Positions 42,664-51,587 of a stretch of 64,000 nucleotides of DNA are shown here, one piece after another. A program made the translations under genes and the position numbers. The stretch comes from JADJPO01 sp046330955 (lineage in GTDB: Bacteria; Actinomycetota; Actinomycetes; Actinomycetales; Kineosporiaceae): positions 41,224 to 105,223 of the forward strand of contig JAXLRT010000022.1 in NCBI GenBank assembly GCA_046330955.1. Reading direction: 5' to 3'. Each line of letters begins with the position of its first letter. Position 1 is the stretch's first letter. The notes beneath the pieces were generated by a model. That model was not told the DNA's origin, made no database searches, and was given only the letters and a program-made list of their open reading frames with translations.

Positions 42664-44058
42664 GTGTCCACGAAGCAGTCGTCCGAAGCCCGTCTCGACG
42701 CCGTCGTCAACCTCGCCAAGCGCCGGGGATTCGTCTTCCCCTGCGGCGAGATCTACGGCGGTACCCGTTCGGCCTGGGACTACGGACCGCTCGGCGTGGA
42801 GCTGAAGGACAACGTCAAGCGGCAGTGGTGGCGGAACATGGTCACCAGCCGCGACGACATCGTCGGCCTGGACTCCTCGGTGATCCTGCCGCGCCAGGTC
42901 TGGGTGGCCTCGGGCCACGTCGAGACCTTCTCGGACCCGTTGGTGGAGTGCCAGTCCTGTCACAAGCGCGCCCGGGCGGACCAGCTCGAGGAGGAGTACG
43001 CCGAGCGTAAGGGCCGCCCCGCCACCGGGCTGGCCGAGGTGCCCTGCCCGCACTGCGGCACCCGCGGCGCCTGGACCGAGCCCAAGCAGTTCAGCGGCCT
43101 GCTGAAGACCTTCCTCGGCCCGGTCGAGGACGAGTCCGGACTGCACTATCTGCGCCCGGAGACCGCGCAGGGCATCTTCGTCAACTACAAGAACGTCGAG
43201 TCCAGCGCGCGCAAGAAGCCGCCGTTCGGCATCGGCCAGATCGGCAAGAGCTTCCGCAACGAGATCACCCCGGGCAACTTCATCTTCCGCACCCGCGAGT
43301 TCGAGCAGATGGAGATGGAGTTCTTCGTGCCGCCGGGCACCGACGAGGAATGGCACCAGTACTGGATCGACTACCGCACCGACTGGTACACCGGCCTGGG
43401 CATCGCGCGGGACAACCTGCGCCACTACGAACACCCCAAGGAGAAGCTGTCCCACTACTCCAAGCGCACGGTCGACATCGAGTACCGGTTCGGCTTCAGC
43501 GGGAGTGAGTGGGGCGAGCTCGAGGGGATCGCCAACCGCACCGACTTCGACCTCAAGGCGCACAGCACGGCCTCGGGCGTCGACCTGAGCTACTTCGACC
43601 AGACCACCGGCGAGCGCTGGACGCCGTACGTGATCGAGCCGGCAGCCGGCCTGACCCGCTCGATGATGGCGTTCCTGATCGAGGCCTACGACGAGGACGA
43701 GGCGCCCAACACCAAGGGCGGGGTCGACAAGCGCATCGTGCTGCGGCTGGATCACCGCCTGGCGCCGGTCAAGGCCGCGGTGTTGCCGCTGTCGCGCAAC
43801 GAGGGGCTCTCACCCAAGGCGCGCGACCTGGCCGCCGAACTGCGCCGCACCTGGAACGTCGACTTCGACGACGCCCAGGCGATCGGACGGCGCTACCGGC
43901 GTCAGGACGAGATCGGTACCCCGTTCTGCATCACGGTCGACTTCGACACCCTCGAGGACCAGGCGGTGACGATTCGCGAGCGCGACTCGATGAAGCAGGA
44001 GCGGGTGGCGCTCGACCAGGTGACCGGCTGGCTCGCCACGCGCCTCATCGGCAGCTGA
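42664..44058 (+). CDS. glyS: Glycyl-tRNA synthetase
   Basis: The 464-residue protein is the alpha2-type class II enzyme. The N-terminus LAKRRGFVFPCGEIYGG is typical. Motif 2 lies in GKSFRNEITPGNFIFRTREFEQMEME, motif 3 in EPAAGLTRSMMAFLIEAYDE, and a C-terminal anticodon domain with FCITVDFDTLEDQAVTIRERD follows. Two CxxC pairs (CQSCH, CPHCG) mark the zinc-binding insertion. GTG 42664 gives the standard start. Confidence 0.98.
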   Translation: MSTKQSSEARLDAVVNLAKRRGFVFPCGEIYGGTRSAWDYGPLGVELKDNVKRQWWRNMVTSRDDIVGLDSSVILPRQVWVASGHVETFSDPLVECQSCHKRARADQLEEEYAERKGRPATGLAEVPCPHCGTRGAWTEPKQFSGLLKTFLGPVEDESGLHYLRPETAQGIFVNYKNVESSARKKPPFGIGQIGKSFRNEITPGNFIFRTREFEQMEMEFFVPPGTDEEWHQYWIDYRTDWYTGLGIARDNLRHYEHPKEKLSHYSKRTVDIEYRFGFSGSEWGELEGIANRTDFDLKAHSTASGVDLSYFDQTTGERWTPYVIEPAAGLTRSMMAFLIEAYDEDEAPNTKGGVDKRIVLRLDHRLAPVKAAVLPLSRNEGLSPKARDLAAELRRTWNVDFDDAQAIGRRYRRQDEIGTPFCITVDFDTLEDQAVTIRERDSMKQERVALDQVTGWLATRLIGS

Positions 44059-44074
44059 TCGAGCAGGGATTCTC

Positions 44075-44689
44075 GTGCTGCGCAGGATGCTCGGGGCGTG
44101 CCGGGCCGGGCTGATGGTCGGGCTGATGGTCGGGGTGGCCGGGTGTGGGCTGCCGTTGCCGCGCTCGACAGGCTCGCCCACCGCCACGGTGGTGAGCCCG
44201 GTACCGACCGCGGTACCGACCTCGGCGCCGGACGAGCCCGTGACCTCGCCAGAGGCCGCGACCTCGGCCCCTGCCGGATCGGCCCCTGCGAGTTCGGTGC
44301 CGTCACGTTCTGTGCCGGCCGGATCGGTGTCGAGGACCATCACGCCACCGGCCGGGGACTTCTACCGATTCCAGTCGGGGACCCGGAACATCGCCTGCGC
44401 CATGACCTCGACCGAGGTCCGCTGCGACATCGCCGCACATACCTGGACGGCGCCGCCCCAGCCGGCGGAGTGCGAGTGGGACTGGGGCAACGGCCTGAAC
44501 GTCCGCACCGGTGGGGCGGCGTTCACCTGTGCCAGCGACACGGTGCTGGGCGAGGGCACGGTCCTGCCGTATGGCACGAGCGTGCGGCACGGTCAGTTCG
44601 TGTGCACGCTGCTGACCAGCCATGTCGAGTGCCGCAACCGCGCGGGTCACGGCTTCGTGCTGTCCCGCCAGATCGCGAAGACGTACTGA
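44075..44689 (+). CDS. Lipoprotein with DUF6636-like cysteine-rich domain, copy 1
   Basis: This 204-residue protein has a signal peptide with lipobox VAGC (Cys24) and a Thr/Ser/Pro-rich linker of about 60 residues. A C-terminal domain of about 110 residues follows, with SGTRNIACAMTSTEVRCDIA, a W-D-W stretch, FTCASDTVLGEG and FVCTLLTSHVECRNRAGHGF. The paired cysteines suggest disulfides outside the cell. It is paralogous to the next gene; the function is unknown. Confidence 0.8.
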   Translation: MLRRMLGACRAGLMVGLMVGVAGCGLPLPRSTGSPTATVVSPVPTAVPTSAPDEPVTSPEAATSAPAGSAPASSVPSRSVPAGSVSRTITPPAGDFYRFQSGTRNIACAMTSTEVRCDIAAHTWTAPPQPAECEWDWGNGLNVRTGGAAFTCASDTVLGEGTVLPYGTSVRHGQFVCTLLTSHVECRNRAGHGFVLSRQIAKTY

Positions 44690-44875
44690 CCGGCGGCCCG
44701 CTGATTCCCCAGGTGTTCATGATCAGTCCCTCGTCGGTCGGGCCTTCATCGTCTCCGATGGCCGAGGCGAGCAGTACCCCGGCAACGACCTCAGGCGGCG
44801 GCAGGTTTCCGGGCAATCGAGGGAGCTTCGGGAGTGCTGCCCCCACCGGCTCGAGGCGACCGGCAGGATGACCGT

Positions 44876-45430
44876 ATGCGCAGGGTTCTGACGACGACGG
44901 TGCTGACGATCGGGCTCGGCCTGGGGCTGACCGGCTGCGGCCTGTTCGGTTCGGCCACCTCACCCGACGGCGGCGGGACGTCCACCCACTCGTCCGCTCA
45001 CGGGGCGGCGCCGGCGGCCACGCGTGCTGCCTCGGCGCCGCGGGTGACCGGCGCGGCATCGAACCAGGCGCGGTCCGCGACCCCCGGGCCGCCTGCGCCG
45101 CAGGACTACGCCTTCCAGATCGGCGCCAAGACGATCGCGTGTCTCATGACCTCGACCGAGGTGCGGTGCGACATCCGCAACCATGCGTGGAAGCCGGCCA
45201 ACCCGGGCCACTGCGCCGCGGACCAGAGCCCGGGGATGCGGGTGAACACCAAAGGCGTCGCCTACACCTGCAGCGACCGCCCGCTGCTCGGCCATGGGCC
45301 GGTGCTCGCCCACAACACCGTGGTGCGCAACGGGGGCTTCGTCTGCACGATGGTCACCACGCAGGTCACCTGCCTGAACGGTTCGGGGCACGGGTTCACG
45401 CTGTCCCGGCTGGCGGCGAAGAAGGTCTGA
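44876..45430 (+). CDS. Lipoprotein with DUF6636-like cysteine-rich domain, copy 2
   Basis: The 184-residue paralogue of the preceding gene has lipobox LTGC (Cys21), a linker of about 50 residues and the same domain: IGAKTIACLMTSTEVRCDIR, YTCSDRPLLGHGPVL, FVCTMVTTQVTCLNGSGHGF. The two copies share the order of all cysteines but differ widely in the linker, so the duplication is old. ATG 44876 directly precedes the hydrophobic signal. The 186 bases between the copies show no other gene. Confidence 0.8.
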   Translation: MRRVLTTTVLTIGLGLGLTGCGLFGSATSPDGGGTSTHSSAHGAAPAATRAASAPRVTGAASNQARSATPGPPAPQDYAFQIGAKTIACLMTSTEVRCDIRNHAWKPANPGHCAADQSPGMRVNTKGVAYTCSDRPLLGHGPVLAHNTVVRNGGFVCTMVTTQVTCLNGSGHGFTLSRLAAKKV

Positions 45431-45449
45431 GCCGTTCCGAGCCGTCCGA

Positions 45450-46760
45450 TCACTGCGGCAGCGGTGGCAGCTTGCGGTGGTTCAGCCAGCGGTCGGCGAT
45501 CTCGCCCACCGGTGCCTTGGTGAAGCGGTCCAGGTGCTTGACGAACCTCGGGGTGTCGACCAGGCCGTAGCGGTGCTCGGTGGTCCAGGCGCGCAGGGCA
45601 TCGAAGAACGGGCCGTCGCCCATCGCGGCCCGCAACGCGTGCAGGGTCAGCGCTCCGCGCTTGTAGACCCGATCGTCGAACATCAGCTTCGGCCCCGGAT
45701 CGGCCAGCAGCAGGTCCTGGGGCAGCTTGGCCAGGCGGGCATGGTGGGTGCGGGCGTGCTTGTCGGTGCTCGTTCCGCCACCGGCCTGCGACCACAACCA
45801 CTCGCTGTAGCAGGCGAAGCCCTCGTGCAGCCAGATGTCGCGCCAGTGCGCTGCGGTCAGCGAGTTGCCGAACCACTGGTGGGCCAGCTCGTGGGCCACC
45901 AGCCGCTCGTTCTCCCAGCCGGCGACGGCGTGGTTGGCCCCGAAGCTCGACAGCCCCTGCGCCTCGAGCGGGATCTCCAGATCGTCGTCGGTGATCACCG
46001 CGCGGTAGCTGCCGAACGGGTACGGCCCGAACAGGTCGGCGAACGTGGAGACCATCTGGGCCTGCCGGGCGAACGCCGTCCCGGCCCCGACCTTCACCCG
46101 GCGGGGGTGCACCAGCTGCACGCCCACCTTGGCGCCGGCCGCCTTGACGCACCCGAGATCGGTCACCGTGTAGCGGCCGATCTGCACGCTCATCAGGTAG
46201 CTCGACGTCGGCTCACGCTGCTCGTAGGTCCAGGTGGTCGCCCCGCCGCGGGTGCGGCGTCCGGTCAGTTCGCCGGAGGCGGTCACCTGGTAGGCCTCGG
46301 CCGTGGTCAGGCTCAACCGGTAGCTCGCCTTGTCGTCCAGGCGGTCGTTGCACGGGAACCAGGACGGCGCGCCGTGCGGTTGCGAGCCGACCAGCACCCC
46401 GTCGGTCAGTTCCTCCCAGCCGGCGGCACCGTCGATACCCGTCATCGGGGTGGGCTTGCCCGAATAGGTGATCCGGACGGGGAACTCGGCCCCGCTCTTG
46501 CGTTCCTCGCGCAGCCGGACGACGAGCCGCCCACCGCGATGGGCGTGACGGGCCGGAGGCTTGCCGTCCACGAGCACCTTGCCGACGTGCAACCCACCCA
46601 GGTCGATGGTCAGCTCGCGCACCGGCTCCAGCGGGCGCACCGTCAGCGTCGCGGTGCCCGCCAGGTGGTTGGTGGGCACCTTGTACGTCAGGTCCAGGTC
46701 GTAGTGCCGGATGGCGTAGCGCCGGTCCCCGTGGCCGGGGACGTAGTCACGCTGGGGCAT
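45450..46760 (-). CDS. M1-like zinc metallopeptidase
   Basis: The 436-residue protein has an N-terminal beta-saddle domain and a thermolysin-like domain with HELAH at 290-294 and the third zinc ligand Glu313 (WLHEGFA). The exopeptidase motif GxMEN is altered: the region reads IPLEAQGLSSFG, with only the Glu kept. The large C-terminal helical domain of PepN is missing. Aminopeptidase activity is therefore uncertain. No signal peptide is seen. A GGAGG site precedes ATG 46760, and the start lies 14 bases inside the end of the DUF4143 ATPase gene. Confidence 0.87.
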   Translation of the reverse strand: MPQRDYVPGHGDRRYAIRHYDLDLTYKVPTNHLAGTATLTVRPLEPVRELTIDLGGLHVGKVLVDGKPPARHAHRGGRLVVRLREERKSGAEFPVRITYSGKPTPMTGIDGAAGWEELTDGVLVGSQPHGAPSWFPCNDRLDDKASYRLSLTTAEAYQVTASGELTGRRTRGGATTWTYEQREPTSSYLMSVQIGRYTVTDLGCVKAAGAKVGVQLVHPRRVKVGAGTAFARQAQMVSTFADLFGPYPFGSYRAVITDDDLEIPLEAQGLSSFGANHAVAGWENERLVAHELAHQWFGNSLTAAHWRDIWLHEGFACYSEWLWSQAGGGTSTDKHARTHHARLAKLPQDLLLADPGPKLMFDDRVYKRGALTLHALRAAMGDGPFFDALRAWTTEHRYGLVDTPRFVKHLDRFTKAPVGEIADRWLNHRKLPPLPQ

Positions 46761-48129
46761 CGGTACCTCCGGACTCGGCGAATCCGCTGCCGCCCCACAG
46801 CGCACTGACGGGTGTGGCCCAGACGCGGTCGCCGAGCCGTGCGGTGAGCTGCCCGGTGTAGAGCACCAGACCCATGGTGAATCGGTCGCCCAGGCGATCG
46901 CGGAGGAAGCGCAGCCCCTTGCCATCGGTCTGGTTGACGCTGGTGGCCGACTTGACCTCGACGCCGATCACGCTGCCGTCGGATCGCTCGAGCACCAGAT
47001 CCACCTCGACGCCGGAGCGGTCACGGAAATGGACCAGACTCACGGGTTCGTCGATCAGACCGGCTTGTTGAGCTACCTCGGCCATGACATAGCTCTCCAG
47101 GAACCCGCCCGCCAGGGCGCTCCCAGCCAGACGCCGACCATCCAATCCGAGGGATGCCAGGGCCAGACCGGTGTCGACCACGTGCATCTTGGGTCGGCGT
47201 CCGACCTTGCTCGAGACGCCGATGGTCCAGCTGGGTAGCTCACGCAGCAGGTGGACATGGCGTAGCAGGTCGAGGTAGGCCGCGGTCGTGGTGGTCGACA
47301 ACCCCAGCCGCTGCGCGATCGTGGACCGCGCGATGATGTCCGATGTCTGTTCGGCGACAAGGCGGTACAGGCGCGGCAGCACTCCGGGGTGGCGTACGTC
47401 AGCCAGTTGAGGGATGTCGCGCTCGGCCACCGATGCGAGGTAGCTGGCGAACCAGCGTCGTCGTGCGGCGCTTCCGCTTCGGCGGAGCGCCGCCGGGTAG
47501 CCGCCGGCGGCCACCAACTGAAAATAGTCGGCGCGAGTGAGTTCCGAGTGGGTGGCAGGCACCGCATTGCCGGCGAGCACGGCGGGGATGAGCCGAGTGG
47601 GAGCCCTCAGGAGCTCACCTGCGCCGAGTGGTGGCAAGACCAGGCGGTGAACGCGACCGGTCAGGGTTTCGCTGCCGGTCGGCAACAGGGAGGCACTGAC
47701 CGAGCCCGCGAGCAGGAATCGTCCGGGGGAGGGTCGGGCATCGACCGCTCGCTTGATCGCCGACAGGACCGCGGGAGCTCGCTGGAACTCATCGATCACG
47801 ACGAGGCCGTCCTGGGCCAGGGCGAACTCCGGGTCCTCCCGGACCACCGAGGCCACGCCGTCGTCGTCCAGATCGATGACGTGCGCGGATCGAGTCCGGG
47901 CGATCTGTCGCATGATCGTCGACTTACCCGAGCCGCGGGGTCCCTCGATCAGCAGGGCGGGTTCCTCGGCGAGCAGGGTGTGCAGGACGGCCTCGGCGTC
48001 CCGGCGGATCAGCGTGCTGATGGCTGGCTCGATGTCACCGCACCGCCCTCCGTCGTCCCGGGTCCGAGAGAAGAATCGTCCTGAAGCTAGTACATGAATC
48101 GTCCGAGGTCTAATGGCGGAATCGTCCAA
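46747..48129 (-). CDS. AAA ATPase with DUF4143 domain
   Basis: The protein (460 residues if the TTG at 48129 is used) has Walker A GPRGSGKST, Walker B LVVIDEFQRAP, sensor FLLAGSVSAS and a winged-helix region (STIAQRLGLSTTTTAAYLDL). A C-terminal DUF4143 nuclease-like fold follows (VEVDLVLERSDGSVIGVEVKSA, a PD-(D/E)XK pattern). Family members are abundant accessory genes without a settled role. The N-terminus is unusual: the only in-frame ATG, GTG or TTG before the conserved region is the TTG at 48129, which lies inside a repeat array and has no ribosome site. A GGAGGG site further in (near 48048) is not followed by a usable in-frame start. The gene may use a rare start or be damaged at its 5' end. 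Confidence 0.82.
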   Translation of the reverse strand: MDDSAIRPRTIHVLASGRFFSRTRDDGGRCGDIEPAISTLIRRDAEAVLHTLLAEEPALLIEGPRGSGKSTIMRQIARTRSAHVIDLDDDGVASVVREDPEFALAQDGLVVIDEFQRAPAVLSAIKRAVDARPSPGRFLLAGSVSASLLPTGSETLTGRVHRLVLPPLGAGELLRAPTRLIPAVLAGNAVPATHSELTRADYFQLVAAGGYPAALRRSGSAARRRWFASYLASVAERDIPQLADVRHPGVLPRLYRLVAEQTSDIIARSTIAQRLGLSTTTTAAYLDLLRHVHLLRELPSWTIGVSSKVGRRPKMHVVDTGLALASLGLDGRRLAGSALAGGFLESYVMAEVAQQAGLIDEPVSLVHFRDRSGVEVDLVLERSDGSVIGVEVKSATSVNQTDGKGLRFLRDRLGDRFTMGLVLYTGQLTARLGDRVWATPVSALWGGSGFAESGGTDAPA

Positions 48130-48165
48130 TTTCTAGTTCATGAATCGTCCCATGATCTTTTGGCG
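48073..48165. repeat. Array of four 23-bp units with alternating A/B pattern
   Basis: GAATCGTCC occurs at 48073, 48096, 48119 and 48142: four copies at exactly 23-bp spacing. Units 1 and 3 share a second half CTAGT(A/T)CAT; units 2 and 4 share one ending in TGGCG. The array therefore alternates A-B-A-B with a 46-bp superperiod. It is AT-richer than its surroundings and overlaps the 5' end of the DUF4143 ATPase gene. It looks like an operator or iteron array. Confidence 0.9.
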
Positions 48166-49809
48166 TTACAGCCGCTCCACCGCGCGGCGCAACTCGCTGA
48201 GGTGACCCAGCTCGCTGCTCACCGTCAGCACGACATCCTCGTCGATCACGGACGCCACGTGCTCGGCGAGCGAGGCCCGGGCCAGTCGGGCGCGGCGCAG
48301 CGCCCCGAGGGCGGTGAGCCGTCGGCCCAGGACGGCGAGCAGCGCCCCGACCACGGCGCCGCCGACCGCCAGCAGGCTGGGCAGCGGGATGTCGCGCCAG
48401 CGCGGGGTGGGCGGGGGCGGGAACTGCAGCCATGCCAGGCCCCACAAGACCAGCAGCCAGACCAGTCCGGCCAGCAGCGCCGCCGCGGCGACCCACTGCA
48501 CGCCACCGACCACCCGCCACCAGCGCGGCGGGTCGAGGTGCAGGTCGGTGAGTCCGGCGGCCTCGTCCAGGGCGTCCGGCAGGTCGGCCCGGGTGCCGTC
48601 GATCACCGACTCGAGCCGCAACCGCGCCACCTCGGGCAGACCCCGCCCGACGTCCTGGCCCAGGTGGCGCAGCGACTCGTCCAGCCGGGCCACGGCCAGC
48701 GGATTGGCGGCGATCGCGGTGCGGCGGACCGCAACGCCGTCGCGCAGGCCCGCGGTCGGGGCCGGCGCGGCGCCGCCCGGACGCCGCGTGCTCAGTCCCA
48801 GCCGGGCCAGCGGGTCGGGCTTGGCCTTGCGGATCCAGCGCAGCAGCGGCCAGCCGACGGCGAGTGAGCCGCGATGCCGGTACGAGCCGGCCACGGCCGC
48901 CTCGAGTTCGGCGCCACCGGCGGCCTCGGTCGCCGCGACGACCACCCGATCGCGGGCGGCCGGGCTCACCGAGCGGTCGGCCAGCCCGGCCAGTGACGAG
49001 GTGAGATCCGTGGCCAGCCAGTCGATGTCGGCGTCGATGCGGGTGACGATGGCGCGGCGTTCGGCGACCCGGGCGGTCAGCTCGCGGCGCAGCGCGTCGA
49101 CCCCCTCGCCGGTGGTGGCCGAGGTCGGGATCACCCGCACCTCGCTCAGGCCGTCCTCGGCGAGCAGCCGCCCGAGGTGGGCGATGGTGCCCGCGCGCGC
49201 CTCGGCGTCCAACCGGTCGATCTGGTTGAGCAGCACCATGGTGACCGCGCCGTGGCCGCCGAACTGGCGCAGGTACCCCTCGTGCAGCGCGGCGTCGGCG
49301 TACTTCTGCGGGTCGACCACCCAGGCGAAGACGTCGACCACCGTGACCAACCGGTCGACCTCGGCGCGGTGGGCGACGACCTTCGAGTCGTGGTCGGGCA
49401 GGTCGAGCAGCACCAGCCCGGTCAGCTCCCCGCCCTCGTGACGCTGCCGGTTCGGGATGTCGAGCCAGTCGAGCAGGTCCTGCGCGCCGTCGCCGTAGAC
49501 CGCGGCCAACGGCGACGACGTGGTGGGGCGCCGGATGCCGGTGGTCGCCCAGTCGGTGCCCGTGATGGCGTTGAACAGCGAGGACTTGCCGCTGCCGGTG
49601 GCCCCGGCCAGGGCCACCACGGTATGGCTGGTGCCGTGCCCGAGGCGCTCGGTGGCCGTCCGGGTGGTGGTGTCGATCCGGGCCAGCACGGCCTCGTCGA
49701 GTCGGCCCTCGCCGAGGGTGGCGATGTCGTGCAGGGCACGCAGCCGGCGACGCAGCTGATCGACGTCGCCGGTGGGGGAGCCCTGCGGAGCGGGCGAGCG
49801 GCGGATCAC
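48166..49809 (-). CDS. Dynamin-like / TRAFAC GTPase with membrane helices (pair member 2)
   Basis: The 547-residue protein has G1 GATGSGKSS near residue 70, a G3-like DLPDHDS and G4 NQID. A long helical stalk follows, with two transmembrane helices around residues 425-475 (VQWVAAAALLAGLVWLLVLWG, LLAVGGAVVGALLAVLG). The architecture, one GTPase head with a membrane-inserting hairpin, resembles bacterial dynamin-like proteins of the YfjP/DynA-DynB group. GTG 49809 has GAGAGG upstream. It is paired with a second GTPase 16 bases away. Confidence 0.85.
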   Translation of the reverse strand: MIRRSPAPQGSPTGDVDQLRRRLRALHDIATLGEGRLDEAVLARIDTTTRTATERLGHGTSHTVVALAGATGSGKSSLFNAITGTDWATTGIRRPTTSSPLAAVYGDGAQDLLDWLDIPNRQRHEGGELTGLVLLDLPDHDSKVVAHRAEVDRLVTVVDVFAWVVDPQKYADAALHEGYLRQFGGHGAVTMVLLNQIDRLDAEARAGTIAHLGRLLAEDGLSEVRVIPTSATTGEGVDALRRELTARVAERRAIVTRIDADIDWLATDLTSSLAGLADRSVSPAARDRVVVAATEAAGGAELEAAVAGSYRHRGSLAVGWPLLRWIRKAKPDPLARLGLSTRRPGGAAPAPTAGLRDGVAVRRTAIAANPLAVARLDESLRHLGQDVGRGLPEVARLRLESVIDGTRADLPDALDEAAGLTDLHLDPPRWWRVVGGVQWVAAAALLAGLVWLLVLWGLAWLQFPPPPTPRWRDIPLPSLLAVGGAVVGALLAVLGRRLTALGALRRARLARASLAEHVASVIDEDVVLTVSSELGHLSELRRAVERL

Positions 49810-49825
49810 GGCCGGCCTCTCATGA

Positions 49826-51541
49826 TCATGACTGGCCTCCTGTCACGGTGCCCCGCGCCAGGGCATCGGCCAGCGCGTGCAGCCGCGCCGGCGCTGCGGC
49901 GTCGATGCCGAGCGAGGCCACCGCCGTCCGGTAGCGCTCGGCCTCGTCGTGATAGACCGCCGCGACCCGGGAGTCGAGCGCCTCGCGGGCCTGGGTCGCC
50001 AGGGTGCGGATCGCCTGGTCGCCGAGCAGGGCCTCGAGCAGGGTGTGGCCCACCGCGCTGGCCCCACCGGCGATGGCGGCCTCGGCGCCGGTGAGCCCGC
50101 CGGTGTGGGCGAAGACCACCATCATCACCACGGCGGCCACGCCGTTGACGCCGAGCGAGAGCACCCGAGCGGTCGACTTGCGGTCGCCGCCGACGTTGCG
50201 TACCAGGTCGAGCAGCTCGCCCTGCCAGGCCCGGACGGCGGCCGCGGCCCGGGTGTCCAGCTCGGCGGAGGAGCGGGCGAGCCGGCCCTGGGCGTCCGCC
50301 GCGATCAGCCGGTCACCGCCCGGCCGGGCGCGCCAGCGGGAGGCCACATCGGCCGCGGCGGCGTCGCCGTGGGTGCGGATCAGGGTCTGGACGACGTGCT
50401 CGACCGCGTCGGTGAACTCGGCGTGGGTGCGGCGGCGTCCGGTGAGCAGGCCCGCCACCTGATCGCGCAGCTTGCTCAGGCCGGTGCGCAGCTGGCGGAA
50501 CAGCTCGCCGGTGCCGAGCAGTTCCTCCCACCGGGCAAGCACCTCGCCGCGCAGCAGCGCGCCGGCGTCGATGTCCTTGCGCACCGTCGTCAGCGCGTCG
50601 GCGTAGGCGGCCTCGACGTCCCCGAGCAGCTTCTGGCCGATCCGTACCTGCTCGTCCGCGGCCGAGGCGACCGCGTGGGTGCGGGTGCCCAGGTCGGCCA
50701 GGGCGCCGTGCAGGGATCGCCGGATCGAGGCGGCCCGGGCCTCGCGGTCGGCGCCGAGCCGGTCGAGCCAGTCTCGCAGCGGGGCCACCTCGGCGGCCGG
50801 TAGCCGGCCCTCGGTCAGGGGTTGTTCGGTGACGGTGATGACGGGGGTGTCCGGCAGCCCCTCCTCGGCCAGCATCTGGCTCAGATGCGTGGCCAGGGCC
50901 TGGGCGCCCTCGGGCGGGGTGCGGTTCATCACGATCACCAGTGGGGTGCCGCGGCGCTGGGCCGATCGCAGGAAGTCCCACGGGACGGCATCGGCGTAGC
51001 GGGCCGCGGTGGTGACGAAGATCCACAGGTCGGCGGCGGCGAGCAGGTCGGCCGCCAGCTCGCGGTTGGCCACCGAGACCGAGTCGATGTCGGGGCTGTC
51101 GAGCAACGCCACCCCGTCCGGGACGGCGTCACTGGCGACCAGCCGCACCTCGCGGTGTCCCTTCGCCTCGCCCTCGAGCACCCGGGCCAGGTTGGGCAGC
51201 ACGTGCCCGGCCTGGAACCACGCGGCGTCCGCCGGGTCGTGCACCAGCACCGGGGCCATCGTGGTGGGCCGCAGGTACCCGGGGCGGGTGACGTCGGCGC
51301 CGAGCACGCTGTTGGTCAGCAGCGACTTGCCAGAACCGGTCGAGCCCCCGATGACCACCAGCGCCGGGGCCTCGAGGTTGCCGAGGCGGGGCAGCACGTG
51401 ATCGTCGAGCTCGCGCACCATCGCCGCGGCGTCCCGGCCGGCGGCCGTGGCACCGGGTAGCGCGGCGTCCAGGTGCAACGACGCCAGCGCGCCCCGCAAC
51501 TCGACGGCCGCCTGCTGCAGGCCCGCGATGTCGGTGGTCAT
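49826..51541 (-). CDS. Dynamin-like / TRAFAC GTPase (pair member 1)
   Basis: The 571-residue protein has G1 GGSTGSGKS near residue 65, G3 DSPDID and G4 MNRT. A long coiled helical part follows, then a single hydrophobic hairpin near residue 475 (VLSLGVNGVAAVVMMVVF). It differs clearly from its neighbour but shares the plan, so the two probably form a hetero-oligomer on membranes, as tandem bacterial dynamin-like proteins do (inference). ATG 51541 gives the start. Roles in septation, membrane protection or phage resistance are known for relatives. Confidence 0.85.
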   Translation of the reverse strand: MTTDIAGLQQAAVELRGALASLHLDAALPGATAAGRDAAAMVRELDDHVLPRLGNLEAPALVVIGGSTGSGKSLLTNSVLGADVTRPGYLRPTTMAPVLVHDPADAAWFQAGHVLPNLARVLEGEAKGHREVRLVASDAVPDGVALLDSPDIDSVSVANRELAADLLAAADLWIFVTTAARYADAVPWDFLRSAQRRGTPLVIVMNRTPPEGAQALATHLSQMLAEEGLPDTPVITVTEQPLTEGRLPAAEVAPLRDWLDRLGADREARAASIRRSLHGALADLGTRTHAVASAADEQVRIGQKLLGDVEAAYADALTTVRKDIDAGALLRGEVLARWEELLGTGELFRQLRTGLSKLRDQVAGLLTGRRRTHAEFTDAVEHVVQTLIRTHGDAAAADVASRWRARPGGDRLIAADAQGRLARSSAELDTRAAAAVRAWQGELLDLVRNVGGDRKSTARVLSLGVNGVAAVVMMVVFAHTGGLTGAEAAIAGGASAVGHTLLEALLGDQAIRTLATQAREALDSRVAAVYHDEAERYRTAVASLGIDAAAPARLHALADALARGTVTGGQS

Positions 51542-51587
51542 GATGGTGCGACGCTATCCGAACCCTCGCCCGGCGGGAGGCGATCCG

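Noticed and set aside
48073..48165. CRISPR array
   Set aside because: The repeated part is only 9 bases, the period is 23 bp, the spacers are related to each other in alternate units and no cas genes are present.
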